Assembly (NCBI RefSeq): GCF_000759535.1
Contig: NZ_CP009455.1
Coordinates: forward strand, 310,001 to 374,000
Direction: 5' to 3'
From: Pseudomonas cremoricolorata
Lineage (GTDB): Bacteria; Pseudomonadota; Gammaproteobacteria; Pseudomonadales; Pseudomonadaceae
Length of the DNA stretch: 64,000 nt
Position 1 is the first letter of the stretch, and each line of letters begins with the position of its first letter. Below the pieces are notes generated by a model. It ran no database searches. It was not told where the DNA came from and saw only the letters and a program-made list of their open reading frames with translations. Below, one piece after another: positions 22,527 to 33,520 of the stretch. A program made the translations under genes and the position numbers.

Positions 22527-25373
22527 ATGGATAAGACCTACCAGCCGCACGCCATCGAAACTTCCTGGTACACCACCTGGGAGGCCGAAAACTACTTCGC
22601 CCCACAAGGTGCAGGTGAGTCGTACACCATCATGATCCCGCCGCCGAACGTCACCGGCAGCCTGCACATGGGGCACGGCTTCAACAACGCCATCATGGAT
22701 GCGCTGATCCGCTTCCGCCGCATGCAGGGGCGCGACACCCTCTGGCAGCCGGGCACCGACCACGCCGGTATCGCCACGCAGATGCTGGTCGAGCGTCAGC
22801 TCGAAGCCAAAGGGCAGAATCGTCACGATCTGGGCCGTGAGCCGTTCCTGGAAAAGATCTGGGAATGGAAGGAACAGTCCGGTGGCAACATCAGCCGGCA
22901 GATTCGCCGGCTCGGCTCGTCGGTGGACTGGACCCGCGAGCGCTTCACCATGGACGACGGCTTGTCGGAGGCGGTCAAGGAAGCCTTCGTGCGCCTGCAC
23001 GAAGATGGCCTGATCTACCGCGGCAAGCGCCTGGTCAACTGGGACACCAAGCTGCACACGGCCATTTCCGACCTGGAAGTGGAAAGCCATGACGAGCGCG
23101 GTCACCTGTGGAACCTGCGCTACCCATTGGCTGACGGCGCCACCACCGCCGATGGCGAGGCTTACCTGGTGGTCGCCACCACTCGCCCGGAAACCCTGCT
23201 GGGCGATGCTGCGGTTGCGGTCAACCCCAACGACGAGCGTTACCAGGCGCTGATCGGCAGCTTCGTCGACCTGCCCCTGGTAGGCCGGCGCATCCCGATC
23301 GTCGCCGACGACTACTGCGACCCCGAGTTCGGCACCGGCTGCGTGAAGATCACCCCGGCGCACGACTTCAACGACTACGAAGTGGGCAAGCGTCACAACC
23401 TGCCGCTGCTCAACATCTTCGACCAGAACGCCTGCGTGCTCGGCGCCGCACAAGCCTTCAACCTCGACGGCAGCCTCAACGAGCAGGTCGATACCGCCCT
23501 GCCCGCGCAGTACGCCGGCCTCGACCGTTTCGTCGCGCGCAAGCAGGTGGTCGCCGACCTCGACGCCCTGGGCCTGCTGGTGAGCATCGATGACCACGCC
23601 CTGAAAGTGCCCAAGGGCGACCGTTCCGGCACCGTCATCGAACCGTGGCTGACCGACCAGTGGTACGTCTCAACCAAACCCCTGGCCGAGCCTGCCATCG
23701 CCGCCGTGGAAGACGGCCGTATCGAATTCGTGCCCAAGCAGTACGAGAACATGTACTTCTCGTGGATGCGCGACATCCAGGACTGGTGCATCAGCCGTCA
23801 GCTGTGGTGGGGCCACCGTATTCCGGCCTGGTACGACGTTTCGGGGCGTGTGTATGTCGGTCGCAACGAGGCCGAGGTACGCGCCAAGCATGGCCTGGGC
23901 GATGACGTCGCGCTGCGCCAGGACGATGACGTGCTCGACACCTGGTTCAGTTCGGGGCTGTGGACCTTCTCCACCCTCGGCTGGCCGCAGCAGACCGAAT
24001 TCCTGAAGAAATTCCACTCCACCGACGTACTGGTCACAGGTTTCGACATCATCTTCTTCTGGGTCGCCCGGATGATCATGCTGACCATGCACCTGGTGAA
24101 AAACGAGGACGGCACCCCGCAAGTGCCGTTCAAGACCGTGTACGTACACGGCCTGGTGCGCGATGGCCAGGGACAGAAGATGTCCAAGTCCAAGGGTAAC
24201 GTGCTCGACCCGCTGGACATCGTCGATGGCATCACCCTCGATGCGCTGCTGGAAAAACGCACCAGCGGCCTGATGCAGCCCAAGCTGGCCGAGAAGATCG
24301 CCAAGCAGACCAGAGCCGAGTTCCCCGAAGGCATTGCCAGCTACGGCACCGACGCCCTGCGCTTCACCTTCTGCTCGCTGGCCTCCACCGGCCGCGACAT
24401 CAAGTTCGACATGGGCCGGGTCGAGGGTTATCGCAACTTCTGCAACAAGATCTGGAACGCCGCGCGCTACGTACTGGACAAGGGCGAGGACTGCGGCCAG
24501 AACGGCGAAGCCTACGAGCTGTCGCTGGCCGACCGCTGGATCATCTCGCAGTTGCAGCGTACCGAAGCCGAAGTGACCCGCCAGCTCGAGCAGTTCCGCT
24601 TCGACCTGGCCAGCCAGGCGCTGTACGAGTTCATCTGGAACCAGTACTGCGACTGGTACCTGGAGCTGTCCAAGCCGGTGCTGTGGGATGAGCATGCCCC
24701 GGTCGAACGCGCCCGCGGCACCCGCCGAACGCTGGTTCGGGTGCTGGAAGTGGCGCTGCGCCTGGCGCATCCGTTCATGCCGTTCATCACCGAAGAAATC
24801 TGGCAGCGCATCGCGCCGCTGGCGGGCATCGACGGCAAGACCATCATGCTGCAGCCATGGCCGGTGGCGGTCGAGGCGCGCATCGACAGCGCTGCCGAGG
24901 GCGACATCGAATGGCTCAAGGAACTGATGGTCGGCCTGCGCAACATCCGCGCCGAGATGAACATCGGCCCTGGCAAGCCGCTGCCGCTGTTCCTCAAGAA
25001 CGCCAGCGCCGAAGACCAGCGCCGGCTACAGGAAAACGAAGCGCTGCTCAAGAAGCTGGCCAAGGTCGAATCCTTCACCGTGCTCGCTGAGGCCGAAGAA
25101 GCACCGCTGTCGGCCACCGCGCTGGTGGGTGATCTGCAAGTGCTGGTGCCGATGGCCGGACTGATCGACAAGGACGCCGAACTGGCGCGCCTGAACAAGG
25201 AAATCCAGCGGCTGCAAGGCGAAGTGCAGCGGGTGGGCGGCAAGCTGTCCAATGCCGCCTTCGTCGACAAGGCGCCGCCGGCGGTGATCGACAAGGAACG
25301 GGCCAAGCTGGCCGAGGCCGAACAGGCCCTGGCCAACTTCACCGAGCAGCACGCCCGCATCGCTGCGCTGTAA
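22527..25373 (+). CDS. valS: Valyl-tRNA synthetase
   Basis: A 948-residue class I aminoacyl-tRNA synthetase that charges tRNA-Val in the cytoplasm. The HIGH motif is HMGH in [14 protein letters not shown]. The KMSKS loop is intact at residues 551-555. An editing domain with [15 protein letters not shown] and a C-terminal coiled-coil arm ([20 protein letters not shown]) are present. Length is normal for the family. AAGGG at 22511-22515 is the ribosome site for the ATG at 22527. It is followed by rlmF after a strong hairpin. Confidence 0.97.
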   Translation: MDKTYQPHAIETSWYTTWEAENYFAPQGAGESYTIMIPPPNVTGSLHMGHGFNNAIMDALIRFRRMQGRDTLWQPGTDHAGIATQMLVERQLEAKGQNRHDLGREPFLEKIWEWKEQSGGNISRQIRRLGSSVDWTRERFTMDDGLSEAVKEAFVRLHEDGLIYRGKRLVNWDTKLHTAISDLEVESHDERGHLWNLRYPLADGATTADGEAYLVVATTRPETLLGDAAVAVNPNDERYQALIGSFVDLPLVGRRIPIVADDYCDPEFGTGCVKITPAHDFNDYEVGKRHNLPLLNIFDQNACVLGAAQAFNLDGSLNEQVDTALPAQYAGLDRFVARKQVVADLDALGLLVSIDDHALKVPKGDRSGTVIEPWLTDQWYVSTKPLAEPAIAAVEDGRIEFVPKQYENMYFSWMRDIQDWCISRQLWWGHRIPAWYDVSGRVYVGRNEAEVRAKHGLGDDVALRQDDDVLDTWFSSGLWTFSTLGWPQQTEFLKKFHSTDVLVTGFDIIFFWVARMIMLTMHLVKNEDGTPQVPFKTVYVHGLVRDGQGQKMSKSKGNVLDPLDIVDGITLDALLEKRTSGLMQPKLAEKIAKQTRAEFPEGIASYGTDALRFTFCSLASTGRDIKFDMGRVEGYRNFCNKIWNAARYVLDKGEDCGQNGEAYELSLADRWIISQLQRTEAEVTRQLEQFRFDLASQALYEFIWNQYCDWYLELSKPVLWDEHAPVERARGTRRTLVRVLEVALRLAHPFMPFITEEIWQRIAPLAGIDGKTIMLQPWPVAVEARIDSAAEGDIEWLKELMVGLRNIRAEMNIGPGKPLPLFLKNASAEDQRRLQENEALLKKLAKVESFTVLAEAEEAPLSATALVGDLQVLVPMAGLIDKDAELARLNKEIQRLQGEVQRVGGKLSNAAFVDKAPPAVIDKERAKLAEAEQALANFTEQHARIAAL

Positions 25374-25382
25374 CCTGGCGTT

Positions 25383-25413
25383 GTCCGCTCCTGCTGCCTG
25401 AGCAGGAGCGGAC
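25383..25413 (+). terminator. 13-bp perfect hairpin after valS
   Basis: GTCCGCTCCTGCT (25383-25395) and AGCAGGAGCGGAC (25401-25413) form perfect arms around a 5-base loop, 9 bases after the valS stop. No T tract follows, so it may act as an mRNA-end or pausing structure rather than a classical terminator. Confidence 0.45.
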
Positions 25414-25434
25414 AGTCCACAACCCGGACCCGCA

Positions 25435-26388
25435 ATGACCGAGAACAAACCCACCCTGCATCCGCGCAACCGCCATCAGGGCCGCTACGACTTCCCCGCG
25501 CTGATCAAGGCGCACCCCGAACTGGGCCGCTTCACCCTCACCAATCCACACGGCAAACCCAGCATCGACTTCGCCAACCCAGAAGCGGTGCGGGTGTTCA
25601 ACCGCGCGCTGCTCAAGGCCCAGTACGGCATCGCCCATTGGGACATTCCGCCCGATTACCTGTGCCCGCCCATTCCGGGCCGGGCCGACTATATCCATGT
25701 GCTGGCCGACCTGCTCGGCGAGGATACCGGTGGCCAGATTCCACGCGGCGCCCAGGTGCGCGTACTGGACATCGGCGTAGGCGCCAACTGCATCTATCCG
25801 CTGCTGGGCCACAGCGATTACCGCTGGCGCTTCGTGGGCTCGGACATCGATGCCGTCGCCCTCGCCTCGGCGAAAGCCATCGTTCAGGCCAACGGCCTGG
25901 GCAAAGCCATCGGCCTGCGCCAGCAAGCCAATCCCACGGCGATCCTCAGCGGCTTGCTGCAAGCGGACGAGCGCTTCGACCTCACCCTGTGCAACCCACC
26001 CTTCCACAGCTCGCGGGAAGAGGCCACGCGCGGCAGCTCGCGCAAGTGGAAAAGCCTCGGCAAGCAGGACCCCAAGCGTCGCCTGCCGGTGCTGAATTTC
26101 GGTGGTCAGAACAACGAGCTGTGGTGTACCGGCGGCGAAATTCGCTTCGTCAGCCAGTTGATCGCCGAGAGCGTGGCCTGCGCCGGGCAGGTGTTGTGGT
26201 TCACCAGCCTGGTGTCCAAGGCCAGCAACCTGCCCGGCATCGAGGCGGCGCTGGACAAAGCCGGGGTCGCTGCACGTCAGGTCGTGGAGATGGGCCAGGG
26301 GCAGAAACGCAGTCGCATGGTGGCCTGGAGCTTCCATGACCAGGCAGCGCGGCGCGCCTGGCATGCTCGGGGTAAATCGCAGGCATGA
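25435..26388 (+). CDS. rlmF: 23S rRNA m6A1618 methyltransferase RlmF
   Basis: A 317-residue Rossmann-fold methyltransferase that methylates N6 of adenine 1618 of 23S rRNA using S-adenosylmethionine. The N6-adenine signature NPPFH is present in [15 protein letters not shown], and the SAM-binding glycine motif in [13 protein letters not shown]. The conserved opening [16 protein letters not shown] is typical of RlmF. It lies downstream of valS, and its 3' end is close to the shared terminator of the convergent hupN. Confidence 0.93.
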   Translation: MTENKPTLHPRNRHQGRYDFPALIKAHPELGRFTLTNPHGKPSIDFANPEAVRVFNRALLKAQYGIAHWDIPPDYLCPPIPGRADYIHVLADLLGEDTGGQIPRGAQVRVLDIGVGANCIYPLLGHSDYRWRFVGSDIDAVALASAKAIVQANGLGKAIGLRQQANPTAILSGLLQADERFDLTLCNPPFHSSREEATRGSSRKWKSLGKQDPKRRLPVLNFGGQNNELWCTGGEIRFVSQLIAESVACAGQVLWFTSLVSKASNLPGIEAALDKAGVAARQVVEMGQGQKRSRMVAWSFHDQAARRAWHARGKSQA

Positions 26389-26391
26389 AAA

Positions 26392-26422
26392 AAAGCCGCG
26401 TCCGGCAAGCGGACGCGGCTTT
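26392..26422. terminator. Bidirectional-type terminator, rlmF/hupN
   Basis: AAAGCCGCGTCCG (26392-26404) pairs with CGGACGCGGCTTT (26410-26422) around a 5-base loop. The A run at 26388-26394 gives a U tract for the minus-strand hupN transcript. Confidence 0.85.
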
Positions 26423-26436
26423 CAGCGCATCGACAA

Positions 26437-26718
26437 TTACTTGTTGATGGCGTCGGTCAGGACCTTGGCAGGTACGAACTTGACGACTTTCTTGGCAGCG
26501 ATTTCGATGGCAGCGCCAGTCGAAGGATTGCGGCCGGTACGGGCAGGACGCTCAGAGACTTTCAGCTTGCCGATGCCTGGCAGGGTGATTTCAGCGCCGT
26601 TTTCCAGTTGGTCGGCAACGATCTGGCCCAGTTGCTCCAGAGCGTGCTTGGCGGTGGCCTTCGGCGCATCGACAGCTTCGGCGATATCAGCAATCAGTTG
26701 GTCTTTGGTCAAAGCCAT
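26437..26718 (-). CDS. hupN: HU-family DNA-binding protein (HupN-like)
   Basis: A 93-residue histone-like protein that bends and compacts DNA in the nucleoid. The DNA-binding arm signature is GKLKVSERPARTGRNPSTGA, with the family's Pro at the arm tip. The opening MALTKDQLIADIAEAVDAPK resembles the P. putida HupN paralogue, and the position between rlmF and yejK agrees with that. HU-alpha or HU-beta naming is less likely. The ribosome site is GGAAGG just upstream of the ATG. Confidence 0.85.
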   Translation of the reverse strand: MALTKDQLIADIAEAVDAPKATAKHALEQLGQIVADQLENGAEITLPGIGKLKVSERPARTGRNPSTGAAIEIAAKKVVKFVPAKVLTDAINK

Positions 26719-27108
26719 GGTGATGTTCCTTCCCTATAAAAACAGTGATTAAGCAACGTGCCGGATCGTTATCGGGCCTGCCCGGATACAGAGGGCGGGC
26801 CGCACCAATGGGTATGTAGATGCCCATTCAAGCGTTTGGTTCGACACGACCCCAGCGGGTTACCGGCAATGCGCCAGCGATGGGGCGCAAGACCCGGCAA
26901 AACTACCACAGGCTGTCAGCGAATTCCGCTCAAGACTGCGTTCTCGGTCAGGTTTTTCAGGGGTTGGCGGAAAAAAAACGGTTTTTTGCTCAAAAAATGA
27001 GCGACTGCCATTTCTGCCACGATCTGGCCACTGCGTCGCCGCGTCCGTAGGTTAAACTCTGCGGCCTGTCGCGCGGGCCAGTTCCGCCTCCACCTGAGCG
27101 AGATTTCC
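26719..27108. other. Intergenic control region hupN/yejK
   Basis: This 390-base gap holds the divergent promoters of hupN and yejK. It includes an AT-rich block at 26970-27002 with A and T runs and the small inverted repeat GCTCA-AAAAA-TGAGC (26988-27002). No gene was seen. The A tracts could be bent DNA favoured by nucleoid proteins, which would suit the two flanking nucleoid-protein genes. Confidence 0.5.
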
Positions 27109-28116
27109 ATGCCAATCCGTCACTGCATCGTTCACCTGATCGACAAGAAGCCCGATGGCACGCCCGCCGTGCTCCATGCCCGAGAGGCCGAGCTGAGCGC
27201 CACGGATGCCATCGAACACCTGCTGAACGACCTCAACGACAGCTACAACGCCAAACAAGGCAAAGCCTGGGGACTGTTCCACGGCGAGTCCGGCGCCTAC
27301 CCCTTCAGCGGCTGGCTGAAACGTTACCTGGACAATGAACAAGACTTCACCGCCTTCAGCCGCACCGCCGTCGAGCATCTGCAAAAGCTGATGGACGAAT
27401 CGAACCTGTCGACCGGTGGCCACGTGCTCTTCGCCCATTACCAGCAAGGCATGACCGAGTACCTGGCCATTGCCCTGCTGCACCACAGCGAAGGCGTGGC
27501 GGTGAACGCCGAACTGGATGTCACGCCCTCACGTCACCTCGATCTGGGCCAGTTGCACCTGGCCGCACGCATCAACCTGTCGGAATGGCAGAACAACCCC
27601 AGCTCGCGCCAGTACATTTCCTTCATCAAGGGCAAGAACGGCAAGAAGGTCTCGGAGTATTTCCGTGATTTCATCGGCTGCCAGGAAGGGGTCGATGGTC
27701 CAGGGGAAACCCGCACCCTGCTCAAAGCCTTCAGCGACTTCGTGGAAAGCGAAGACCTGGCCGAGGAAGTGGCGCGCGAGAAGACCCAGACCCTGGTCGA
27801 CTACGCCACCACGCAGACCAAGCTGGGCGAGCCGGTGACCCTCGATGAGCTGTCGAGCCTGATCGACGAAGATCGCCCGCGCGCATTCTTCGAACACATC
27901 CGTAACAAGGACTACGGCCTGTCGCCGGAAATCCCCGCCGACAAACGCACCCTAACCCAGTTCCGCCGCTTCACCGGGCGCGCCGAAGGCCTGTCGATCA
28001 GCTTCGAGGCTCATCTGCTGGGATCGAAGGTGGAATACGATGAAGAGGCCGGCACCCTGGTGATCAAGGGCCTGCCGACACAACTGATCGATCAGCTCAA
28101 GCGTCGCAAGGACTGA
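27109..28116 (+). CDS. yejK: Nucleoid-associated protein YejK
   Basis: A 335-residue nucleoid-associated protein of the NdpA/YejK family. The start [20 protein letters not shown] and the [18 protein letters not shown] centre ([20 protein letters not shown]) are conserved. The protein binds double-stranded DNA and, in E. coli, interacts with topoisomerases; its precise role in Pseudomonas is not known. It is divergent from hupN, another nucleoid gene. Its last 20 bases overlap the convergent GIY-YIG gene. Confidence 0.92.
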   Translation: MPIRHCIVHLIDKKPDGTPAVLHAREAELSATDAIEHLLNDLNDSYNAKQGKAWGLFHGESGAYPFSGWLKRYLDNEQDFTAFSRTAVEHLQKLMDESNLSTGGHVLFAHYQQGMTEYLAIALLHHSEGVAVNAELDVTPSRHLDLGQLHLAARINLSEWQNNPSSRQYISFIKGKNGKKVSEYFRDFIGCQEGVDGPGETRTLLKAFSDFVESEDLAEEVAREKTQTLVDYATTQTKLGEPVTLDELSSLIDEDRPRAFFEHIRNKDYGLSPEIPADKRTLTQFRRFTGRAEGLSISFEAHLLGSKVEYDEEAGTLVIKGLPTQLIDQLKRRKD

Positions 28117-28393
28117 GCGGCAGGCCCTGGTAGCTGGCGACCAGGGCTTCCTTGGCGCACTTGCGCAGCTTCTTCACCAGCCGCTCCTGACGCAGCGCCT
28201 CGGGCTTGTCCGGCCACTGCTCGACATACACCAGCGCCTGCGCCGGGCTGGTCTTGAAGTAGCGCGCGCCCTGGCCCTTGCAGTGCCGCTCGAAACGGCG
28301 CTGCGGATCGTCGCTGATGCCGCAGTACAACGAACCATTGGCGGCGCGCACCAGGTACACGTACCACGGCTTCCCAGTTGTCGACTCAGCCAC
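28097..28393 (-). CDS. GIY-YIG nuclease superfamily protein (UPF0213)
   Basis: A 98-residue single-domain GIY-YIG protein. The motif is [20 protein letters not shown] (YVY...YCG), followed by the conserved Arg in PQRRFERH. Such YhbQ-like proteins are presumed endonucleases or nucleic-acid-repair factors without a settled role. The start chosen is the GTG at 28393, eight bases inside the end of the upstream SnoaL-like gene. The frame remains open upstream to 28519, but the extra residues are Arg/Cys-rich and unlike the family. Confidence 0.82.
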   Translation of the reverse strand: MAESTTGKPWYVYLVRAANGSLYCGISDDPQRRFERHCKGQGARYFKTSPAQALVYVEQWPDKPEALRQERLVKKLRKCAKEALVASYQGLPLSPCDA

Positions 28394-28859
28394 GGCGCTG
28401 CTGATAGCTGCGCAGGCCTTCAAACGCCTGGCGGCGGACCTTGCCCTGCAACAGTGGCGACCAGCCCAGCAGCAGTCCGGGCAGACCCAGCGCCTGGCGT
28501 GACCAGCTCCACAGCGCAAAGCTGTCGTCGTGGTGGCAGATCAGGCCATCACGCAGCTGGAAGCGTGCCTGCACGTCGTTGACCACCCTGCGCGCCCGCG
28601 GCCCGAAGCGGTAGCTGGCCCGCCAGTGCGCGCTGGCGCTGTCGCCGTTGGCACGCACGTCATCGACATGCACCTCGAGCTGCTCGGCACGGCTGAGCAG
28701 CATGCGCCACATGTCGCCGGCATCGGCGCCGCGCAAGGTGCCGAAGATCGGATCGCTGAAGACGACATCGTCGCTGTAGCAGGCCACCATCGCTTCGGCG
28801 TCGCGCTGGGCGAAGGCGTGGTAGAAGCGCTCGACCACTGCGCGATTGGGATCAGTCAT
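28386..28859 (-). CDS. SnoaL/NTF2-like protein
   Basis: A 157-residue NTF2-fold protein. The pattern [39 protein letters not shown] is typical of SnoaL-like proteins. The family ranges from polyketide cyclases to stress proteins, so no reaction is assigned. The start at 28859 (MTDPNRAVV) has a GGAAGG ribosome site; the upstream in-frame ATG at 28892 is less well placed. It overlaps the GIY-YIG gene by 8 bases at its 3' end, suggesting co-translation. Confidence 0.82.
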   Translation of the reverse strand: MTDPNRAVVERFYHAFAQRDAEAMVACYSDDVVFSDPIFGTLRGADAGDMWRMLLSRAEQLEVHVDDVRANGDSASAHWRASYRFGPRARRVVNDVQARFQLRDGLICHHDDSFALWSWSRQALGLPGLLLGWSPLLQGKVRRQAFEGLRSYQQRRG

Positions 28860-28941
28860 AGGGGCCTTCCTTCCAGGCTGTCGGATGCGCACGATAGTCC
28901 CTCGCCACGGCCAATGCCACGTTCATTTGATCCAGCCTGCG

Positions 28942-30222
28942 CTACACCCGCTCGCTCACCGCCTGCACGTGCAAGGCTCGACCCGCCTTCATGCCAAAGA
29001 CCAGCGCGCCCGCGCCGACCGCAGCGAAGATCCAGCCCACTGCCGCCCAGCCATCGGTGAGATCGTGCACCAGGCCGACCGCGAACGGCCCCATCGAGGC
29101 CAGGGTGTAACCCACCCCCTGGGCCATGCTCGAGAGGTTGGAGGCCACATGGGCATCTTTGGAGCGCAGCACGATCAAGGTCAACGCCAGCGCGAAGGTG
29201 CCGCCCTGCCCCAGTCCCAGCAGCACCGCCCAGCCCCATAGCCCGCCCAATGGGGCGTAAAGGCAACCGAACAAGCCGGCCAGGGTCGCCAGCATCACCA
29301 CGACGATGGTCAGGCGCTGATCCTTGCCCCGTGTCGCCACCCAAGGCGCGCCGAGCGAGCTGAGCAGTTGCACGATCACCGAGCCGGACAGCACCAGCCC
29401 TGCCTCGGTAGGGCTCAGGCCGCGACCGATCAGAATCGATGGCAGCCAGCCGAAGACGATGTAGGGCAGCGAGGACTGCAGGCCCATGTACAAGGTCACC
29501 TGCCAGGCCAGCGGATCACGCCACAGGCCGCGCACTCGGTAGGCCACCTTGTGCATGCCATGCCCGTGCCTGGCCTGCGGTGCCCAGAACAGCATCGCCA
29601 GCAGCGCCGGCAACATCCACACGCCCAAACCGATGGCCCAACTGTCATCGAAGTAGCGGCTGACCGGCACCGTGGTACCGGCGGCCAGCGCCGCACCCAG
29701 GCACAGGGCCATGGTGTAGACGCCCATAAGGATGCCGGCATGGCGGGGAAAATCGCGTTTGACGATACCCGGCAGCAGCACGCCGATGACGCCAATGCTG
29801 GCGCCGGCCAGCAGACTGCCGGCGAACAGCCCGGCCACCCCGAGCAAGCTGCGCAAGATGATGCCCAAGGCCAGGGTCAGAAGGATGGCAAGCACCACTC
29901 GCTCGGCACCGAAGCGCCGCGCCAGACGCGGCGCCAGTGGCGCGAACAGGCCCAGGCAGAGCACCGGCAAGGTGGTCAGCAGCCCTGCGGCAGAGGCGCT
30001 CAGGCCGAGGCTGCGGCTGACCTCACCGAGCAGTGGCGCCATGCTCGACAGGGCCGGGCGCAGGTTCAATGCCACCAGTACCAGGCCCAGCAGCAGCAAC
30101 CAGCTACGCTGGGTCGGGGCTGGGGTGTGCTGAACCTGATCGTCGTCGGCCTCGGCGTCGATCAGCAGTTCGTCGAGCTCGTGGCCCGGTGCGGTGGAGC
30201 GTTGCAAGGTTGAGTCAGCCAT
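28942..30222 (-). CDS. CynX/NimT-type MFS transporter
   Basis: A 426-residue major facilitator with about 12 membrane helices. The CynX/NimT-like opening LVALNLRPALSSMAPLLGEV is clear, and the cytoplasmic loop after helix 2-3 carries RLARRFGAERVV. Relatives export cyanate, 2-nitroimidazole or other small compounds; the substrate is unknown. A charged cytoplasmic N-terminal tail of about 40 residues precedes the first helix. The ATG at 30222 is favoured over a longer reading. It follows a GntR-type regulator by 13 bases, which probably controls it. Confidence 0.87.
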   Translation of the reverse strand: MADSTLQRSTAPGHELDELLIDAEADDDQVQHTPAPTQRSWLLLLGLVLVALNLRPALSSMAPLLGEVSRSLGLSASAAGLLTTLPVLCLGLFAPLAPRLARRFGAERVVLAILLTLALGIILRSLLGVAGLFAGSLLAGASIGVIGVLLPGIVKRDFPRHAGILMGVYTMALCLGAALAAGTTVPVSRYFDDSWAIGLGVWMLPALLAMLFWAPQARHGHGMHKVAYRVRGLWRDPLAWQVTLYMGLQSSLPYIVFGWLPSILIGRGLSPTEAGLVLSGSVIVQLLSSLGAPWVATRGKDQRLTIVVVMLATLAGLFGCLYAPLGGLWGWAVLLGLGQGGTFALALTLIVLRSKDAHVASNLSSMAQGVGYTLASMGPFAVGLVHDLTDGWAAVGWIFAAVGAGALVFGMKAGRALHVQAVSERV

Positions 30223-30235
30223 GGCGGGCTCCCGG

Positions 30236-30883
30236 TCAGGATTCGATAAGGGCACGCATCAGCCGCTTGGCCTGCTGCGGGTCGTGGCGTTCCAGCGCAT
30301 CGACGATCTCGACGTGTAGATCGAAGGTAGCCTGGCAGCGTGGGGCTCGGGTCATGTTGTGCTCGACCGCGGCGCGCACCAGGCCTGAGAAGTAACGGTA
30401 CAGCTCGCTCAAGGCCGGGTTGTGCGCGGCATCGACCAGGCGCTGGTGAAACACCATGTCGGCGCACAGGTAGGCCTCGACCTCGCCGTGAAAATGTCCA
30501 CGGCTGTGCTCCAGCGCTTCGCGCAGCTCGCGCAGGTCATCGCCGGTGCAGCGCTCGGCGGCCAGTGCTATGGCTTCAGCTTCCAGCACATGCCGCGCTT
30601 CGCGGGCGTGTTCGACGGTGCAGCGCGACAGCGCCAGCACCGCTTGCAGTGGATCCTGCACGGTGCGCAGGTAACTGCCGTCGCCCTGGCGGATTTCCAC
30701 CAGGCCACTGAAGGCCAGCACGCGCATGGCTTCGCGCACGGTGTTGCGGCTGATGCCCAGCTCATTGGCAAGCTCTGGCTCGGTGGGCAGGCGGTCGCCC
30801 ACGGCCCAGGCGCCTTCGGCGATGCGCTGGCGCAGTTGCTCGACGGCCTGCACGACGAGGGAGCGCTTGATAAGGGTAGACAT
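30236..30883 (-). CDS. FadR-subfamily GntR regulator
   Basis: A 215-residue regulator. The winged HTH is at the N-terminus (LPTEPELANELGISRNTVREAMRVLAFSGLVEIRQGDGSYL). An all-helical FCD effector domain follows, with conserved acidic and His residues (EAEAIALAAERC, DMVFHQRLVDAAHNPAL, HVEIVDALERHD). FCD proteins bind small organic acids. Placement 13 bases before the CynX-like transporter suggests it controls that transporter and itself. Confidence 0.9.
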   Translation of the reverse strand: MSTLIKRSLVVQAVEQLRQRIAEGAWAVGDRLPTEPELANELGISRNTVREAMRVLAFSGLVEIRQGDGSYLRTVQDPLQAVLALSRCTVEHAREARHVLEAEAIALAAERCTGDDLRELREALEHSRGHFHGEVEAYLCADMVFHQRLVDAAHNPALSELYRYFSGLVRAAVEHNMTRAPRCQATFDLHVEIVDALERHDPQQAKRLMRALIES

Positions 30884-30980
30884 TGGGTCAACCAGTCATC
30901 CGATGAATTTATCTAGAGGTGCGAGCGTACGCCTGCGCACGGCTCGGCGCAATGCCGTTCTTCAAGGGTGGAGGAATAAA

Positions 30981-31009
30981 GACCCGGCTCGCTTCACGCC
31001 CGCCGGGTC
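30981..31009 (-). terminator. Probable terminator after hisC
   Basis: GACCCGGC (30981-30988) and GCCGGGTC (31002-31009) form a stem. On the minus strand it is followed by TTTATT. It lies just past the hisC stop. Confidence 0.65.
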
Positions 31010-31020
31010 AGGTGCAACGC

Positions 31021-32067
31021 TTACTCCAGTGCGTCGAGCAGCGCCTGGTTCATCTCGGGCGTGCCGATGGTGATACGCAGGAACTGGGCGATCCGCGCCT
31101 GCTTGAAGTGACGCACGATCACCCCCTGCTCGCGCAAGCGCGCGGCCAGTTGCGCAGCATCGTGCTGCGGATGGCGGGCGAAGACGAAGTTGGCCGCCGA
31201 CGGCAGCACCTCGAAGCCCTTGGCGAGCAATTGCTCGACCAGTCGCTCGCGACTTTCGATGACCTTGCGCCGGGTGGCCTCGAAGTAGTCGCGATCATCG
31301 AACGCGGCACTCGCCCCGGCAATCGCTGCGCGGTCCAGCGGGTAGGAGTTGAAGCTGTTCTTGACCCGCTCCAGTGCCTCGATCAGATCAGGGTGCCCGA
31401 CCGCCAGGCCCACCCGCAGTCCGGCCAGCGAGCGCGACTTGGACAGCGTCTGGGTCACCAGCAGGTTGTCGTAACGATCGACCAGGGCAATGGCGGTGTT
31501 GCCGCCAAAATCGATATACGCCTCATCGACCACCACCACCGAGTCAGGGTTGGCTTGCAGCAAGGTTTCGATGGCCTGCAAAGGCAGCAGGCAACCGGTC
31601 GGTGCGTTGGGGTTGGGGAAGATGATGCCGCCATTGGGCTTGCAGTAGTCCTCGACGCGAATCTGGAACTGCTCATCCAGTGCCACCTGCTCGTACTCGA
31701 TGCCGTACAGGCCGCAGTACACCGGGTAGAAGCTGTAGCTGATGTCGGGGAACAGCAGCGGTGCGTCGTGCTGCAACAGGCCGTGGAAGATGTGCGCGAG
31801 CACCTCGTCCGAGCCGTTGCCGACGAACACCTTGGCGGTGTCGACGCCGTAGTAACCGGCCACCGCCTGCTTGAGGCGGTCGCTGTTCGGGTCGGGGTAC
31901 AGGCGCAGGTCGTCGCTCAGCTCGCCGCGCATGGCCTCCAGCGCCTTGGGCGATGGGCCGTAAGGGTTTTCATTGGTGTTGAGCTTGATCAACCGCGCCA
32001 GCTTGGGCTGCTCGCCCGGCACGTAAGGCACCAGGTCCTTGACGAAGGGACTCCAGAATCGACTCAT
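31021..32067 (-). CDS. hisC: Histidinol-phosphate aminotransferase HisC
   Basis: A 348-residue PLP-dependent aminotransferase that converts imidazole acetol phosphate to L-histidinol phosphate in histidine synthesis. Signatures include [17 protein letters not shown], the PLP-pocket motif [11 protein letters not shown] and the Schiff-base lysine in [14 protein letters not shown]. It starts 2 bases after the hisD stop, so hisG, hisD and hisC form a run of pathway genes. An aromatic-aminotransferase side activity is possible in some HisC proteins. Confidence 0.95.
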   Translation of the reverse strand: MSRFWSPFVKDLVPYVPGEQPKLARLIKLNTNENPYGPSPKALEAMRGELSDDLRLYPDPNSDRLKQAVAGYYGVDTAKVFVGNGSDEVLAHIFHGLLQHDAPLLFPDISYSFYPVYCGLYGIEYEQVALDEQFQIRVEDYCKPNGGIIFPNPNAPTGCLLPLQAIETLLQANPDSVVVVDEAYIDFGGNTAIALVDRYDNLLVTQTLSKSRSLAGLRVGLAVGHPDLIEALERVKNSFNSYPLDRAAIAGASAAFDDRDYFEATRRKVIESRERLVEQLLAKGFEVLPSAANFVFARHPQHDAAQLAARLREQGVIVRHFKQARIAQFLRITIGTPEMNQALLDALE

Positions 32068-32069
32068 GT

Positions 32070-33395
32070 TCAGTTCCCCTTGTCTTGGTCGAGGATGCGG
32101 TATTCGGCGCTGCGGGCGTGGGCGGTCAGCGATTCGCCACGGGCCAGCACCGAAGCGGTCTGGCCAAGCTCGGAAGCGCCCTGCTCGGAGCAGTAGATGA
32201 TCGACGAACGCTTCTGGAAGTCATACACCCCCAGCGGCGACGAGAAGCGCGCGGTGCCTGAGGTCGGCAGCACGTGGTTGGGGCCGGCGCAGTAGTCGCC
32301 CAGGGCTTCGCTGGTGTGGCGACCCATGAAGATCGCCCCGGCGTGTCGAATGTGCGGCAACCAAGCCTGCGGATCGGCCACCGACAGCTCCAGGTGCTCG
32401 GGCGCAATGCGGTTGGCGACCTCGATGGCCTGCTGCATATCACGCACCTGGATCAACACGCCGCGGCCATTGATGGATTTTTCGATGATCTCGGCGCGTT
32501 CCATGGTTGGCAGCAGCTTGTCGATGCTGGCCGCAACGCGGTCGAGGAACTCGGCATCCGGGCTGACCAGAATCGCCTGGGCGTCTTCGTCGTGCTCGGC
32601 CTGGGAGAACAGGTCCATGGCGATCCAGTCCGGGTCGGTCTGACCGTCGCAGACCACGAGGATTTCCGAGGGACCGGCGATCATGTCGATGCCCACCTGG
32701 CCAAAGACATGACGCTTGGCGGTGGCCACGTAGATGTTGCCTGGGCCGACGATCTTGTCGACCTGCGGCACGCTTTCGGTGCCATAGGCCAGCGCCGCCA
32801 CCGCTTGCGCACCGCCCACGGTGAATACCCGGTCGACCCCGGCGATGCACGCCGCAGCCAGCACCAGCTCGTTGACTTCACCACGCGGAGTCGGCACCAC
32901 CATCACCACCTCGGCAACCCCGGCGACCTTGGCGGGAATGGCGTTCATCAGCACCGACGAGGGATACGACGCCTTGCCGCCCGGCACGTACAGACCGGCG
33001 CGATCGAGCGGCGTGACCTTCTGTCCGAGCACCGTGCCATCGGCTTCGGTGTACTGCCAGGAGTCCTGCTTCTGCCGCTCATGGTAGATGCGCACGCGCT
33101 CGGCGGCCTTTTCCAGCGCAGCGCGCTGCGCAGGCGAAATACGCGTCAAGGCCATTTCCAGGCGCTCGCGGCCGAGGATCAGGTCAGCGATGCCGCTGGC
33201 CTGTACGCCGTCGAAGCGCTGGGTGTATTCCACCAGCGCCGCGTCACCGCGCTCACGCACACCCTTGATGATGTCGAGCACGCGCTGGTTGACCGCGTCA
33301 TCGGAAACACTTTCCCAGCTCAGCAGATGATCCAGATGTCGGGCGAACTCGGCATCGGCAGCGTTGAGACGGGCAATTGCAGTAGACACGGTCAT
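32070..33395 (-). CDS. hisD: Histidinol dehydrogenase HisD
   Basis: A 441-residue zinc- and NAD-dependent enzyme catalysing the last two oxidations of histidine synthesis (histidinol to histidine). The family hallmark [16 protein letters not shown] and the [14 protein letters not shown] block are present, with the catalytic Glu/His (RIAPEHLEL and SAGP-type region). Length agrees with the family. It is separated from upstream hisG by 125 bases containing a strong hairpin, and is close-coupled to hisC downstream. Confidence 0.96.
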   Translation of the reverse strand: MTVSTAIARLNAADAEFARHLDHLLSWESVSDDAVNQRVLDIIKGVRERGDAALVEYTQRFDGVQASGIADLILGRERLEMALTRISPAQRAALEKAAERVRIYHERQKQDSWQYTEADGTVLGQKVTPLDRAGLYVPGGKASYPSSVLMNAIPAKVAGVAEVVMVVPTPRGEVNELVLAAACIAGVDRVFTVGGAQAVAALAYGTESVPQVDKIVGPGNIYVATAKRHVFGQVGIDMIAGPSEILVVCDGQTDPDWIAMDLFSQAEHDEDAQAILVSPDAEFLDRVAASIDKLLPTMERAEIIEKSINGRGVLIQVRDMQQAIEVANRIAPEHLELSVADPQAWLPHIRHAGAIFMGRHTSEALGDYCAGPNHVLPTSGTARFSSPLGVYDFQKRSSIIYCSEQGASELGQTASVLARGESLTAHARSAEYRILDQDKGN

Positions 33396-33493
33396 GGCGT
33401 GGGCCTCGATTGATTAGCGGGTGTTCAGGCGCCCGAAACGACCGCCCCATCCGCGCGGGCACCTGAACGACGGGCAGTGACGCGGAGGGACGG

Positions 33494-33515
33494 GCGCGAC
33501 CCCAGCGGGTCGCGC
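33494..33515 (-). promoter_or_regulatory. GC-rich hairpin between hisG and hisD
   Basis: GCGCGACCC (33494-33502) pairs with GGGTCGCGC (33507-33515) around a CAGC loop, just after the hisG stop. No T tract exists. It may stabilise the hisG mRNA end or attenuate read-through into hisD. Confidence 0.4.
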
Positions 33516-33520
33516 GCAAG

